From a bacterium (GTDB taxonomy: Bacteria; Desulfobacterota; Binatia; DP-6): DNA of 64,000 bases. Below the pieces are notes generated by a model. It ran no database searches, had not been told where the DNA came from, and saw only the letters and a list, made by a program, of their open reading frames with translations. The DNA lies in NCBI GenBank assembly GCA_026129405.1, contig JAHCID010000001.1, positions 341,237-405,236 of the forward strand, written 5' to 3'. The translations under genes were made by a program, and so were the position numbers. Of the stretch, positions 8,633 to 17,934 are shown one piece after another; position 1 is the stretch's first letter; every line of letters begins with the position of its first letter.

Positions 8633-10993
8633 TCACTCGCCCGTCCAGGTCCAGTCGCGTACCTCCGGCATGTCCTCGAGATGCTCGCAGACGTACGTCT
8701 CGTGCCGCTCCAGCATCGCCTGCGACAGCTCTTCGAGCGCCCGACCGCGCTCGCCGCGGTTCGGAAGACGCCGCAGCACCTCCAGGCACAGGTGGTAGCG
8801 GCTCATGCCGTTGCGCACCACCATGTCGAACGGCGTCGTCGTCGTGCCTTCCTCGTTGAAGCCGCGGACGTGGAAGCGCTCCGGCTCGGGGCGGCCGTGG
8901 ATCACCTCGTGGATCGCACGCTGATAGCCGTGGAACGCGAAGATCACCGGGCGATCGGCGGTGAACAGGCTCTCGAAGGTGGGGGCGTCGAGGCCGTGCG
9001 GATGCGCCTCACGCGTGAACAGCGCCATCAGATCGACGACGTTCACGACGCGAACCCGCACGTCGGGCGCGTGCGTGCGGAACAGCCACGCCGCGGCGAC
9101 GATCTCCAGCGTCGGCACGTCGCCGGCGGCGGCGAGCACGACCTCGGGCATGCCGCCGCTCGGCGTCCCCGCCCAGTCCCACACCGACGCGCCCCGCGCG
9201 CAGTGCTCGCGTGCCGCCGCCGCGTCGCACCACTGGAGCTGCGGCTGCTTGTCGATGACGATCAGGTTCACGTAGTTGCGGCTGCGGAAGCAGTGGGTCG
9301 CGACCGACAGCAGGCAGTTCGCGTCGGGCGGCAGGTAGATGCGCGCGACCGTGCCCTTCTTCGACAACACGGTGTCGATGAGCCCGGGCCCCTGATGGCT
9401 GAAGCCGTTGTGGTCGTTCCGCCAGCAGGTCGACGTCAGCAGGATGTTCAGGGACGCGATCGGCGCGCGCCACTCGAGCTTGATGCCCTCCTCGAGCCAC
9501 TTTGCGTGCTGGACGGTCATCGACGCCGAGACCATCGCGAAGGCCTCGTAGGTGGCGAACAGGCCGTGGCGTCCGGTGAGGAGATAGCCCTCGAGCCAGC
9601 CCTGGCAGTTGTGCTCCGAGAGCACCTCCATGACGCGGCCGTCGGCGGCGACGTGGTCGTCGTAGGGGCGCACGTCGCCGACGAGGCAGCGGTTCTCGAC
9701 CGAGAAGACGTCGCCGAGACGGTTCGAGTTGGTCTCGTCGGGACAGAAGAGACGGAAGTTCGCCTGCGCGCGATTGCGCGTGAAGACGTCGCGCATGAGC
9801 TTGCCGAGCTGGCGCGTCGACTCGTGGCGCTCGGTGGCCGGCTTCGCGACCGGCAGCGCGTAGTCCGCCCAGGGCGGCAGATCGAGATCGCGCAGGACGC
9901 GGCCGCCGTTCGCGTGCGGCGACGCGCTCATGCGCTTGTCGCCGCGCGGCGCCAGCGCCGTCAGCGCCGGGACGGGACGCCCCTGCGCGTCGAACAGCTC
10001 CTCGGGGCGGTAGCTGCGCATCCACGCCTCGAGCATGGCGAGGTGCTGCGGATCGTTGCGCACGTTCGCCAACGGCACCTGGTGGGCGCGGAACGTGCCT
10101 TCGACCCGCACGCCGTCGACCTCGCGCGGTCCCGTCCAGCCCTTCGGCGTGCGCAGCACGACGGCCGGCCAGCGCGGGCGGTCGGTGACGCCCTTCGTGC
10201 GCGCGTCGTGCTGGATGGCGCGGATGCGCTGCCAGCACGCGTCGAGCGTGGTCGCGAAGGCGCGATGCACCAGCGTCGGATCGTCGCCGGCGACCAGGTG
10301 CGGCTCCCAGCCGTGGCCGCGCAGCAGCTCCGCGACCTCGGCGTCGGTCGAGCGGCCGAGCACGGTGGGCCCGGCGATCTTGTAGCCGTTCAGGTGCAGG
10401 ATCGGCAGGACCGCGCCGTCGCGGGCGGGGTTGAGGAAGTGGATGCCCTTCCAGGCGCCCTCGAGCGGGCCGGTCTCGGCCTCGCCGTCGCCGACGACGG
10501 CGCACACGAGCAGATCGGGGTTGTCGAAGGCGGCGCCGAACGCATGCACGAGGACGTATCCGAGCTCGCCGCCCTCGTGGATCGAGCCCGGCGTCGGCAC
10601 GCTCACGTGGCTCGGGATGCCGCCGGGCGTGGAGAACTGGCGGAAGAGCCGGTGCATGCCGTCGGCGTCGGCCGGAACCTTCGGATAGATCTCCGAGTAC
10701 GTGCCCTCGAGCCAGACGTTGGCGACGATCGCCGGCCCGCCGTGCCCCGGACCGGCGAGATAGACGACGTCGACGTCGTCGCGCCGGATCAGCCGATTGA
10801 GATGGACGTAGACGAGGCTCAGGCCCGGCGACGTGCCCCAGTGGCCGAGCAGCCGCGGCTTGACGTGCTCCGGACGCAGCGGCTCGCGCAGGAGCGGATT
10901 CGCCTGCAGGTAGATCTGCCCGACGGTGAGGTAGTTGGCGGCGCGCCACCATGCGTCGAGGCCTGCCAGCTCGGCATCACTGAGCGTGTCCAT
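8633..10993 (-). CDS. xfp: Xylulose-5-phosphate/fructose-6-phosphate phosphoketolase
   Basis: Thiamine-diphosphate enzyme that splits xylulose 5-phosphate or fructose 6-phosphate with phosphate to give acetyl phosphate and glyceraldehyde 3-phosphate or erythrose 4-phosphate. At 786 residues it is full length. Signatures include the N-terminal [11 protein letters not shown], the GHWGTSPGL loop, GPGHGGPA, the TPP/Mg motif [12 protein letters not shown], and [10 protein letters not shown] in the second half. The ATG is 13 bases from a GGGAGGA sequence, rather far, so the start could be off by a few codons. It follows the DMFase-like gene by 57 bases on the same strand and leads directly into ackA. 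Confidence 0.96.
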   Translation of the reverse strand: MDTLSDAELAGLDAWWRAANYLTVGQIYLQANPLLREPLRPEHVKPRLLGHWGTSPGLSLVYVHLNRLIRRDDVDVVYLAGPGHGGPAIVANVWLEGTYSEIYPKVPADADGMHRLFRQFSTPGGIPSHVSVPTPGSIHEGGELGYVLVHAFGAAFDNPDLLVCAVVGDGEAETGPLEGAWKGIHFLNPARDGAVLPILHLNGYKIAGPTVLGRSTDAEVAELLRGHGWEPHLVAGDDPTLVHRAFATTLDACWQRIRAIQHDARTKGVTDRPRWPAVVLRTPKGWTGPREVDGVRVEGTFRAHQVPLANVRNDPQHLAMLEAWMRSYRPEELFDAQGRPVPALTALAPRGDKRMSASPHANGGRVLRDLDLPPWADYALPVAKPATERHESTRQLGKLMRDVFTRNRAQANFRLFCPDETNSNRLGDVFSVENRCLVGDVRPYDDHVAADGRVMEVLSEHNCQGWLEGYLLTGRHGLFATYEAFAMVSASMTVQHAKWLEEGIKLEWRAPIASLNILLTSTCWRNDHNGFSHQGPGLIDTVLSKKGTVARIYLPPDANCLLSVATHCFRSRNYVNLIVIDKQPQLQWCDAAAAREHCARGASVWDWAGTPSGGMPEVVLAAAGDVPTLEIVAAAWLFRTHAPDVRVRVVNVVDLMALFTREAHPHGLDAPTFESLFTADRPVIFAFHGYQRAIHEVIHGRPEPERFHVRGFNEEGTTTTPFDMVVRNGMSRYHLCLEVLRRLPNRGERGRALEELSQAMLERHETYVCEHLEDMPEVRDWTWTGE

Positions 10994-11050
10994 CGTGGAG
11001 ACTTGTTCCTCCCGCCGCCGGCACCGTCAATGCGGGTCGGCGCGGCGCGA

Positions 11051-12544
11051 TCATCCCGGAGCATCCGTCACGCCACGGCCGAGACGCTCGAGCAGGTTGC
11101 GCGTGACGCGCGCGACGACGGGATCGTCGAGCCCGTACGCCCAGTCCGTGCAGCCCGTCGTCACCACCGTGCCGCCGCGCGCGTAGGTGCCGAGCACCGC
11201 GTGCCCGTGCCGCAGGCGCTCGCACGAAGCCGCGTCGTCGCTCCCGAGCAGCGTCCTGGCGTGGAACTCGAGCTCGTACTCGCCGCCGGGCGCGAGCGGC
11301 AGCGGCGTCGTGTGCGCGTCGAACGGCGTCGCCGGCGCGGTCGCGAGCACGACGAAGCCCGGCGGCGTGCCGTCCGCCCCCGTCGCGACGGGGAGGCCGT
11401 CCTGCAGCGTGAGAGCGCAGCCGTCGCATTCGTAGCCGACGACGACCGGCGCGGCGCCGAGCTGGTCGCCGCGGCGCAGCTCGGTGCCGGCGAACAGCCA
11501 GTGGTCGGGGCGGTGCACCTCGTAGCCGCCGCTGCCGCGCGGCACGCTCGACGCCGTCCGCGCGTAGCCGCCACGCGTGAACGAGACGCCCGTGAGCGCG
11601 TTCTCGGGGCGGCCGAGGCGCGGGTCGGACCAGATCGTCGTGGTCGTCGGACCGTCCCCCGCCGGGTCCTCGCGGAAGCGATGCTTCAGGCAGACGCTGC
11701 GCGCGCCCTCGAGCCGGATCTGCCAGTAGCAGGTGTTGCCCGAGAGGAACGCGACGTTGCCGCCGGCGCCGACGAAGCTCTCGACCGCGTCGCGCATGCC
11801 GCCGCTCCAGTACTCGTCGTGGCCGACGCTCAGCACGAGCCGGTAGGGGCGCAGCAGGTCGGGCACGCGCTCGAGATCCTCGCTGGTGGCGTAGTCGAGC
11901 GCGTAGCCGGCGACCTCGGCCCAGCACGCGAAGCGCCGCTCCCACGCCGCCCAGCCGGCCATGCCGTGCCACATGCCGAGCGAATGCGTCGCGGTGTAGA
12001 GCACGTAGGCGTCGGCGCCGGAGCCGGGGACGACGCTGGCGACGCGCTCGCCGTCGCCGGCCGGCTTCGCCAGCATGCCGAGGCAGAGCGGGCGCTCGAA
12101 CGAGAGCGTGTCGGCGCCGGTATAGTAGTTGCGGCCGCCGGCGTCGTTGTAGGCGTTCCAGGTCGTCGTCGCGAGGACGAGGAGCATGCGGTCGGGCGAC
12201 GGCGCCGGCGCGCGCACGACGAAGAACGCGGTCGGCGCATCGGCCTCCGACGCGCCCGCCGGCGTGCAGCGCACCAGATAGAGGCCGCTGCGCCAGGCGG
12301 GATCGACGGGAATGGTGAGGGCGACGGGCCAGCCGCAGCCGTTCTCGGGCGCATCGGCCGGCAGATCGTGCGTCGCGGCGCGGACGCCGTCGCGGCGCCA
12401 GACCACCGCCGGCTCGGGGCCGTCACGCACGACCTCGACGACGAACGAGAGATCCACCGCGGAGAGGTGGAGCGCGACCTCGTCGCCGGAGCGGACGCTA
12501 CGGGGCGTGCAGTACGCGAGCGAGCGCAGGACGTCGGACAGCAT
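11051..12544 (-). CDS. N,N-dimethylformamidase beta-subunit-like protein
   Basis: A 497-residue protein resembling the large-subunit C-terminal domain of N,N-dimethylformamidase. Recognisable pieces are TTTWNAYNDAGGRNYY (about 150-165), the VGHDEYWS motif with a following amphipathic helix, and FLSGNTCYWQ. In the true enzyme this subunit carries an iron site; the small alpha subunit is not encoded nearby, so the substrate is open. The ATG used begins the conserved N-terminal beta-rich part; an upstream Arg-rich extension is ignored. Same strand as xfp, but a functional link is not evident. Confidence 0.78.
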   Translation of the reverse strand: MLSDVLRSLAYCTPRSVRSGDEVALHLSAVDLSFVVEVVRDGPEPAVVWRRDGVRAATHDLPADAPENGCGWPVALTIPVDPAWRSGLYLVRCTPAGASEADAPTAFFVVRAPAPSPDRMLLVLATTTWNAYNDAGGRNYYTGADTLSFERPLCLGMLAKPAGDGERVASVVPGSGADAYVLYTATHSLGMWHGMAGWAAWERRFACWAEVAGYALDYATSEDLERVPDLLRPYRLVLSVGHDEYWSGGMRDAVESFVGAGGNVAFLSGNTCYWQIRLEGARSVCLKHRFREDPAGDGPTTTTIWSDPRLGRPENALTGVSFTRGGYARTASSVPRGSGGYEVHRPDHWLFAGTELRRGDQLGAAPVVVGYECDGCALTLQDGLPVATGADGTPPGFVVLATAPATPFDAHTTPLPLAPGGEYELEFHARTLLGSDDAASCERLRHGHAVLGTYARGGTVVTTGCTDWAYGLDDPVVARVTRNLLERLGRGVTDAPG

Positions 12545-12623
12545 CGGCACGCATCGTAGTGGGCGGCACGTCCGCTGGGAATCGCGGCTCGACACTCGCG
12601 GGGGGCGCTGCCACCGTCGAGGG

Positions 12624-13355
12624 ATGGCCGACGACACCGTCCGGGTGCGCAACACGGAGCCGTGCGACTTCCCGCGCATCGCGGAGCTCTGCCGCCGCGT
12701 CTATCCGGAGACCCCGCCGTGGACGCCCGAGCAGCTCGGCAACCACCGTCGGATGTTCCCCGACGGTCAGCTGGTGGCGACGCTCGGCGACGCGGTGGTC
12801 GGCATGGTCGCCAGCCTGGTCGTGCACTGGGACGACTACGACACGCTGGATTCGTGGGAGCGCTTCACCGCCAACGGCACGTTCGCCAACCACGACCCGC
12901 GGCGCGGCCACACGCTCTACGCCGCCGAGGCGATCGTCGACCCGGGGGTGCAGCACCACGGCGTCGGCGGCGCCCTCTACCGCGGCCGGCGGACGCTCGT
13001 CGAACGGCTCGGCCTGCGGCGCATCCGTGCCGGCGGCCGGCTGCGCGGCTATCACCGCTACGCCGCGTCCATGGACGCCTCGGCCTACGTCGCCGACGTG
13101 GTCCACGGCCGCCTCGTCGACGACACGCTCACGTTCCAGCTGCACGAGGGCTTCCACGTCCTCGCCGTGGTGCCGCACTACCTGACCGACGATCCCGAGA
13201 GCCTCGGTTGGGCCGCGGTGATCGAGTGGCTGAACCCGCTCGAGATCCGCCCCGAGCACGTCACGGAGCGGCCGACGACGCATCTCCATCCGGCCGTGTC
13301 CGAGGCGCAGCGCGCGGCGACGCGCACGCCGAGCCGCCCGGCCGTCGGACGCTAG
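12624..13355 (+). CDS. GNAT-family N-acetyltransferase
   Basis: A 243-residue protein with one GNAT fold: the N-terminal IRxTExxDFxxI-like start, the central VGMVASL strand, and the acetyl-CoA loop HHGVGGALY (about 112-120), which fits the Q/RxxGxG/A pattern with His in the first place. The C-terminal part ends in a ~60-residue extension after the fold. The acceptor substrate is unknown. It converges on the response regulator gene, and a 12-base palindrome (13346-13357) spans the junction. Confidence 0.8.
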   Translation: MADDTVRVRNTEPCDFPRIAELCRRVYPETPPWTPEQLGNHRRMFPDGQLVATLGDAVVGMVASLVVHWDDYDTLDSWERFTANGTFANHDPRRGHTLYAAEAIVDPGVQHHGVGGALYRGRRTLVERLGLRRIRAGGRLRGYHRYAASMDASAYVADVVHGRLVDDTLTFQLHEGFHVLAVVPHYLTDDPESLGWAAVIEWLNPLEIRPEHVTERPTTHLHPAVSEAQRAATRTPSRPAVGR

Positions 13356-13360
13356 CGTCG

Positions 13361-14605
13361 TCAGCTCGCACTGCTGGCCGGATGCGACGTGCGTCGCGCC
13401 GCGAGCAGGTCGAGCGCCTCGGCGCGCGTGCGCAGGTAGGGCACCTTCGTCTCGGCGATCGCCTCGAGTCCCGCCGCCACCGCCGGGCTGGCGACCGCCG
13501 CCGCCCGCATGCGGTTGGCGCCCGCCGCGGCCAGCATGCGTGCCACCAGACGCGGAATGCCGCTCGAGGTGTCCTCGAGCCCGCCGAGGTCGACGACCAT
13601 GCAGTCGTGCCCCGCCTGCGCCAGCCGCTGCACGACGCGCGGCAGGCCGAGCACGATGCGCGCGAAGGCCGGCAGCGAGGGATTCGGGAAGACCACGACC
13701 GGGATGCCGTCGAGCCAGTCGACCCGCGCGTCGGCGGCGTCGTCGCCGGCCTCGAGAGCCGCGGCGCGTATGGTGTGGACGAGGTCGTTGGCGTTGATCG
13801 GCTTCGCGAGCCGTCCCGAGAAGCCGGCCGCCTCCATGCGTGCAGGGTCGACGGTCTCGCCCTCGGGCACGAGCGCCAGGATGCGCCCGCCTTCGGTGCC
13901 GGTGCCGCGGATCGCGGCGAGCGTCTGCCAGCCGTCGAGATCGGGCAGCGACAGCGACAGCAGCGTCACCGCGGGGCGCTCCTGATCGAAGCGCATGACG
14001 GCCTCGCGGCCGTTGGTCGCGGTGAGGACCCGCGCGTGGCTCTCGAGGGCGCTGCGGATGCTGTCGAGCGAGCGGCCGCTCTCGTCGGCGACCAGCACCG
14101 TGATCGTCGCCGGCGGCGCCGAGACGGCGGGAGGCGCCGGACGCGGCGGCGCCGCGGCCGCCGGAGCCTCCCTGCGCGCGGGCTCGGCGGGCGCCGCCTC
14201 GCTCTTCGGCGCAGGCGCCTTGCGGATCGGGGCGACGGGCGGGCCGAGGATCCGGCCCACGGCCCGGTCGAACACCTCGCGCGTGATCGGCTTCACGAGG
14301 TAGGCGCTCACGCCCTGCGACACGACCTCGGAGACGATGTCCTTGGCGGCCTGGGCGGTGGTCATGACGACCGGGATGCCGCGCGTGGTGGCGTCGGCGC
14401 GCATCAGCTTGAGGACGTCGTTGCCGCTGATCTCGGGCATGCTGATGTCGAGCAGCACGAGGTCCGGGCGCTCCTCACGGATGGCGGTGATGCCCTCGAT
14501 GCCGTTGCGCGCCTCGATCACCGTGCAGCCGTACGGGCGCAGGTATGCGACGATGAGCGCGCGGACGACCTCGGTGTCCTCGACGACGACGACCTTTTTC
14601 TGCAT
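13361..14605 (-). CDS. Double-receiver response regulator with STAS-like C-terminus
   Basis: A 414-residue protein with a CheY-like receiver at 1-120 (acidic pocket ED at 9-10, phosphoacceptor Asp53, Lys105), an Ala/Pro linker (about 121-166), a second receiver fold at 167-285, and a C-terminal alpha/beta segment (about 300-402) resembling a STAS domain. In the second receiver the position of the phosphoacceptor is Ser217 (LLSLSLPDLDGW), so it cannot be phosphorylated there, though the Lys268 of LAKPI is kept. No DNA-binding domain is present. No kinase is adjacent; the hybrid kinase at 33 kb is a possible partner but far away. Confidence 0.84.
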   Translation of the reverse strand: MQKKVVVVEDTEVVRALIVAYLRPYGCTVIEARNGIEGITAIREERPDLVLLDISMPEISGNDVLKLMRADATTRGIPVVMTTAQAAKDIVSEVVSQGVSAYLVKPITREVFDRAVGRILGPPVAPIRKAPAPKSEAAPAEPARREAPAAAAPPRPAPPAVSAPPATITVLVADESGRSLDSIRSALESHARVLTATNGREAVMRFDQERPAVTLLSLSLPDLDGWQTLAAIRGTGTEGGRILALVPEGETVDPARMEAAGFSGRLAKPINANDLVHTIRAAALEAGDDAADARVDWLDGIPVVVFPNPSLPAFARIVLGLPRVVQRLAQAGHDCMVVDLGGLEDTSSGIPRLVARMLAAAGANRMRAAAVASPAVAAGLEAIAETKVPYLRTRAEALDLLAARRTSHPASSAS

Positions 14606-14937
14606 CCGACCCGCCCCCCCAAGTCAGCTCGAATCCTCACCTCGACCTGGGGTACCGAGGGATATGCAACCTTGGGACCAGGCGTTCGGCATGTCGGAAT
14701 GCCTGATACTTCGGGCGCGGCGGCGCCGTGCGGGGCACCTTGCATGGTGCGAATGTGACGGCGGCGCTGAATCGCCGACGGCGCGACGTCACCGCCTCGA
14801 TGCGAAAATGCATTGCGACGCCGCACACATAGCCTAGTCCGCACTACGGACACGGTGCCGGTAGCCGAACCTGGATGCGGATGCGGACGCGCCGGGTGCC
14901 GCGGCCCCTTGGGATCGGCCGCGACACCCGACGCGCG
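14606..14937. other. Intergenic region upstream of the response regulator, with two short dyads
   Basis: No gene seen in 332 bases. Two perfect inverted repeats with the same geometry occur close together: GGCAT-6-ATGCC at 14688-14703 and GCACC-6-GGTGC at 14736-14751. Their equal five-base arms and six-base spacers resemble protein-binding half-sites upstream of the minus-strand regulator gene. The stretch has less GC than its surroundings, as expected for a promoter region. Confidence 0.35.
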
Positions 14938-15105
14938 TCATGGAGCGACCGGAGCGCGCCCCATGACGAACGCGATGACCAGGAAGACCACGGCCACGAC
15001 GACCAGGAAATACCCGATCTGGGCCGAGAGCCCGGCGACCCCGCGCTGACCCAGGAGGGCCGCAACGATCGCCACCACGAAGAAGATCAGAGCCCACTGA
15101 AGCAT
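14938..15105 (-). CDS. DUF1328-family small membrane protein
   Basis: A 55-residue protein, mostly two hydrophobic segments: MLQWALIFFVVAIVAALLG at the N-terminus and a second (about 29-48) after a GQRGVAG turn. This is the pattern of DUF1328/YtjA proteins, small inner-membrane proteins often induced by stress and of unknown function. A GAGGAGG site precedes the ATG by six bases, which strongly supports translation. It lies 76 bases downstream of the ribbon-helix-helix gene on the same strand and may share its transcript. Confidence 0.85.
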   Translation of the reverse strand: MLQWALIFFVVAIVAALLGQRGVAGLSAQIGYFLVVVAVVFLVIAFVMGRAPVAP

Positions 15106-15181
15106 GGTGCGCCTCCTCGCGCGGGCACCGTCGCCGCCTTCCGGTGACGGTGTCCCTTCGCCTCGTCGGTCGTGCCGTCGC

Positions 15182-15370
15182 TCACGGTGTCACTCCCTTT
15201 CTGCCGCCGCCCCGGCGGCCGCGCTCCAGGTCGCGGACGTGGGCCAGGTACACGCGGATGGCCTCGCGGACGAACTCCGACCGGGTCCGCTCCTCCCGTC
15301 GCCGGACACGCTCGATGCGGGCCAGCATCGACGGTGGGAGGGAGATGGTCATGGTGCCGCGGGTTCGCAT
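15182..15370 (-). CDS. Ribbon-helix-helix (CopG/ParD-like) DNA-binding protein
   Basis: A 62-residue protein with the compact RHH pattern: the beta strand MTISLPPSM, helix one (LARIERVRR), and helix two after TRSEFVREAIRVYL. Such proteins are dimeric repressors, many of them antitoxins. No toxin-like gene is next to it, so an orphan regulator is as likely as a toxin-antitoxin remnant. Two in-frame ATGs (15370 and 15352) are possible, neither with a clear ribosome binding site; the second starts right at the conserved strand. Confidence 0.78.
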   Translation of the reverse strand: MRTRGTMTISLPPSMLARIERVRRREERTRSEFVREAIRVYLAHVRDLERGRRGGGRKGVTP

Positions 15371-15609
15371 GGTTGCTCGTGTGGTCAGCGCAGTAGAAAG
15401 CGAGCCGCGTGCCAGGGCGATCTGCGTGATTCCGCGAGGATTTTCCCGTCCGCGCGACGGGCAGGAATTACAGCCGCGTCCCGGACTGACAACCGGTCGC
15501 ATCGGGTGAGACCCGCAGGGCTGGTGGAACTTCGGGCGGCGGCCCGCAACAATGGCCGTCGGTCCGGCAGCGGTCCGGGCCGCCACGGTCCAGAAAGAAG
15601 GGAAACGGG
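15371..15609. other. Divergent intergenic region between the RHH gene and the epimerase
   Basis: No gene seen. It must hold both promoters. A perfect hairpin CCCGTC-5-GACGGG lies at 15445-15461, preceded on the plus strand by TTTT. A GAAGGGA site sits just before the epimerase ATG. I see no sigma-70 hexamer pair good enough to name. Confidence 0.35.
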
Positions 15610-16626
15610 ATGAAGGTACTCGTCACGGGCGCAGCCGGGTTCATCGGCTCTTTCACGTCGCACCGGTTGCTCGACCGCGGTGACGAGGTCGTCGGCCTCG
15701 ACAACCTGAACGACTACTACGACGTGACCCTCAAGCAGGCGCGCCTGGCGCGTCTCGAGAAGCCCGGCTTCCGCTTCGCGAAGCTCGACCTGGCCGACCG
15801 CCCCGGCATGGAGGCACTGTTCCAGCAGGAGCGCTTCGACCGCGTCATCCACCTCGGCGCCCAGGCCGGCGTGCGCTACTCGATGGAGAACCCGCACGCC
15901 TACGTCGACAGCAACGTCGTCGGCACGCTGAACGTCCTCGAGGGCTGCCGGCACACGAAGGTGCAGCACCTGGTCTACGCCTCGACCAGCTCGGTGTACG
16001 GCGCCAACACGAAGATGCCGTTCTCGGTGCACCAGAACGTCGACCACCCGCTGTCGCTCTATGCCGCGACCAAGAAGGGCACCGAGCTGATGGCGCACAC
16101 CTACGCCACGCTCTACGGCCTGCCGACGACGGGCCTGCGCTTCTTCACGGTGTACGGGCCGTGGGGCCGTCCCGACATGGCGCTCTTCCTCTTCGCCAAG
16201 GCGATCCTCGCCGGGCAGCCGATCAACGTCTTCAACCACGGCCACCACAAGCGCGACTTCACCTACGTCGAGGACATCGTCTCGGGCGTCGTCGGCTGCA
16301 TGGACAACGTCGCCACCGGCAACCCCGACTGGAACTCCGAGGCGCCGGATCCGGCGACCAGCAAGTCGCCCTACCGCATCTACAACATCGGCAACGCGCA
16401 GCCCGTCGAGCTGCTGCGCTACATCCAGCTGCTGGAGGAGTGCCTCGGCAAGAAGGCCGAGATGAACATGCTGCCGCTCCAGCCCGGCGACGTGCCCGAC
16501 ACCTGGGCCGACGTCGAGGACCTCGCGCGCGACGTCAGCTACCGGCCGAACACGCCGGTCGAGGTCGGCGTGCGACGGTTCGTCGACTGGTACCTCGAGT
16601 ACCACGGCGTGCAGCCGAAACGCTGA
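15610..16626 (+). CDS. NAD-dependent epimerase, probably UDP-glucuronate 4-epimerase
   Basis: Extended SDR-family sugar-nucleotide epimerase of 338 residues. The Rossmann motif GAAGFIGS is at 7-14, the catalytic pair is Tyr151 and Lys155 (YAATKKG), with the STSSVYG segment before it. The [19 protein letters not shown] and [15 protein letters not shown] segments, and [12 protein letters not shown] near the N-terminus, are typical of the UDP-glucuronate 4-epimerase (CapI/LspL) branch, which makes UDP-galacturonate for surface polysaccharide. No other capsule genes are adjacent, so the pathway context is missing. Confidence 0.92.
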   Translation: MKVLVTGAAGFIGSFTSHRLLDRGDEVVGLDNLNDYYDVTLKQARLARLEKPGFRFAKLDLADRPGMEALFQQERFDRVIHLGAQAGVRYSMENPHAYVDSNVVGTLNVLEGCRHTKVQHLVYASTSSVYGANTKMPFSVHQNVDHPLSLYAATKKGTELMAHTYATLYGLPTTGLRFFTVYGPWGRPDMALFLFAKAILAGQPINVFNHGHHKRDFTYVEDIVSGVVGCMDNVATGNPDWNSEAPDPATSKSPYRIYNIGNAQPVELLRYIQLLEECLGKKAEMNMLPLQPGDVPDTWADVEDLARDVSYRPNTPVEVGVRRFVDWYLEYHGVQPKR

Positions 16627-16782
16627 CGGCGGCGGGCCGCGTCGGGCACGCGCGCGCTCCGGGACGCGCACGAGAACGCGGGCGGTCGGCGCGGGAACGC
16701 GCCAGGGAGCGAGCCTCCTCGCCAGGAAGGAAGCCGACTTTCGCGTTGACCCCGTCGCAACCCCGGCGTTAGCGTCGGCCCC

Positions 16783-16875
16783 ATGCGGCCCGCCGCGCTC
16801 CTCGTGATCGCCCTCCTCCTCGTCGCCGGCCCCGCCGCCGCCAGGAAGCCGCCGCGCTGTCCCGACGGCAGCTGA
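16783..16875 (+). CDS. Short signal-peptide ORF in frame with the glycine-rich gene
   Basis: An ATG opens a 30-codon frame encoding a clear signal peptide (Met-Arg-Pro, a Leu/Val/Ile/Ala core, then G-P-A-A-A cleavage region) followed by RKPPRCPDGS and TGA. The next codon in the same frame is GTG and the frame runs on for 352 residues as the glycine-rich protein. The natural reading is that leader and body are one secreted protein interrupted by a TGA, either a recent nonsense mutation, a sequencing error, or recoding. Confidence 0.55.
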   Translation: MRPAALLVIALLLVAGPAAARKPPRCPDGS

Positions 16876-17934
16876 GTGATCTTCGGCCAGCGCCTGCTTC
16901 CCGGCGCACCAGGCGGATCGGCCCGCGGCGGCGGCATGCAGATCGCCGCCGGCGCGACGGTCGTCCTGCGCAACTGCCGCGTCGAGCTCAACTCGGCGGC
17001 CGGCGGTCTCGGCGGCAAGGGCGGCGAGGGCGGACGCGGGGGCGACGGCGGCAGCGGCGGTCGCGGCGGCAGCGGCGAGGGCACCGATGCGGGTCACGGC
17101 GGGAACGGCGCGACCGGCGGCCTCGCCACCAAGGGTGGCGACGGCGGAGACGGCGGCGGCGCCGAAGGCGGCGGCATCTACAACGCCGGCAACCTCACGC
17201 TCGAGAGCTGTCTGTTCGCCGCCAACAGCGTCTTCGGCGGCGGCGGTGGCCGCGCCGGCTTCGGCGGCACTGGCGGCCGCGGCGGCGGCTCGCTCTCGAA
17301 CGCCCCGACCGGCACGAACGGCGGCAACGGCGGGGACGGTGGCGACGGCGCCGACGGACGGCCCGGTACCGAGGGCGGCAACGGCGGCACCGGCGGCGGC
17401 GGCTTCGGCGGCGCGAGCTTCAACACCGGAACGCTGACCGTGAGCGACACGACCTTCCGCAACAACCTGGCCACCGGCAACAACGGCGGCTTCGGCCGCA
17501 CGGCCGGCAGCGGTGGCAGCGGCGGCGACGGTGCCGCCGGCGGCATCGAAGGAGCGAACGACGCCGGCAAGCACGGCGGCGAGGGCGGCAATGGCGCCGA
17601 CGGCGCTGCAGGCGGCTCGAACGGCGCCGGCGGCGACGCCATCGGCGCCGCGATCTTCAGCACCGTCCAGCCGTCGCTCACCGGCGTCACGTTCCTCCTG
17701 AACGCGTGCACCGCCGGCACGGGCGGCACGAACAGCTGCACGCCGGGCGGCTTCTCCTGCTTCGGCGCCGGCGGCACGCGCGGCCGCAAGGGCGCCGGCG
17801 GCACCAACTGGCCCCTCGGCGACGGCCACGCGCCCGACGGCACGGACGGCATGGATGGAGCGGACGGCGCCGCCGGTCTCGCCGGCACGGCCGCGGACGC
17901 CAACTGCCACGCCGGCGGCGGCACCTGCTCCTGA
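16876..17934 (+). CDS. Glycine-rich beta-helix-like secreted protein (body)
   Basis: A 352-residue frame made largely of GG-x repeats with Asn, Thr, Ala and Asp, interspersed with short parallel-beta-helix-like rungs such as TVVLRNCRVELNSA, NLTLESCLFAANS and TLTVSDTTFRNNLA. It ends in a Cys-containing tail (CHAGGGTCS). This resembles glycine-rich polymorphic outer-membrane or adhesin-like proteins rather than an enzyme. Taken alone it would start at a GTG with no ribosome binding site and lack an export signal; a signal peptide lies in frame directly upstream beyond one TGA. Function unknown. Confidence 0.65.
   Translation: MIFGQRLLPGAPGGSARGGGMQIAAGATVVLRNCRVELNSAAGGLGGKGGEGGRGGDGGSGGRGGSGEGTDAGHGGNGATGGLATKGGDGGDGGGAEGGGIYNAGNLTLESCLFAANSVFGGGGGRAGFGGTGGRGGGSLSNAPTGTNGGNGGDGGDGADGRPGTEGGNGGTGGGGFGGASFNTGTLTVSDTTFRNNLATGNNGGFGRTAGSGGSGGDGAAGGIEGANDAGKHGGEGGNGADGAAGGSNGAGGDAIGAAIFSTVQPSLTGVTFLLNACTAGTGGTNSCTPGGFSCFGAGGTRGRKGAGGTNWPLGDGHAPDGTDGMDGADGAAGLAGTAADANCHAGGGTCS
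16990..17650 (+). repeat. GGC-rich coding repeats
   Basis: Degenerate repeats of GGC/GGN codons encode the Gly-Gly-x stretches. The units are irregular in length and separated by beta-rung segments, so this is a protein-level low-complexity repeat rather than a CRISPR or satellite array. The region could readily slip in replication or confuse assembly. Confidence 0.8.

Noticed and set aside
8192-12559. A 1455-codon open frame opposite ackA, xfp and the DMFase-like gene, and similar very long frames at 330-3281, 32951-35629 and 56962-60879
   Set aside because: They lie opposite genes with clear catalytic motifs, are rich in Arg, Ala and Val without domains, and arise because stop codons are rare in such GC-rich DNA.
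15182-15370. Toxin-antitoxin pair based on the ribbon-helix-helix protein
   Set aside because: The next gene on the strand is a DUF1328 membrane protein, not a RelE/ParE/PIN toxin, so no pair can be claimed.
15445-15461. Hairpin with adjacent TTTT as an intrinsic terminator
   Set aside because: The T-run precedes the stem on the plus strand and reads as A's after it on the minus strand, so the polarity is wrong for termination in either direction.
16990-17650. Periodic GGC repeats suggesting a CRISPR or satellite array
   Set aside because: The repeats are in one continuous coding frame, vary in length and have no unique spacers of constant size.
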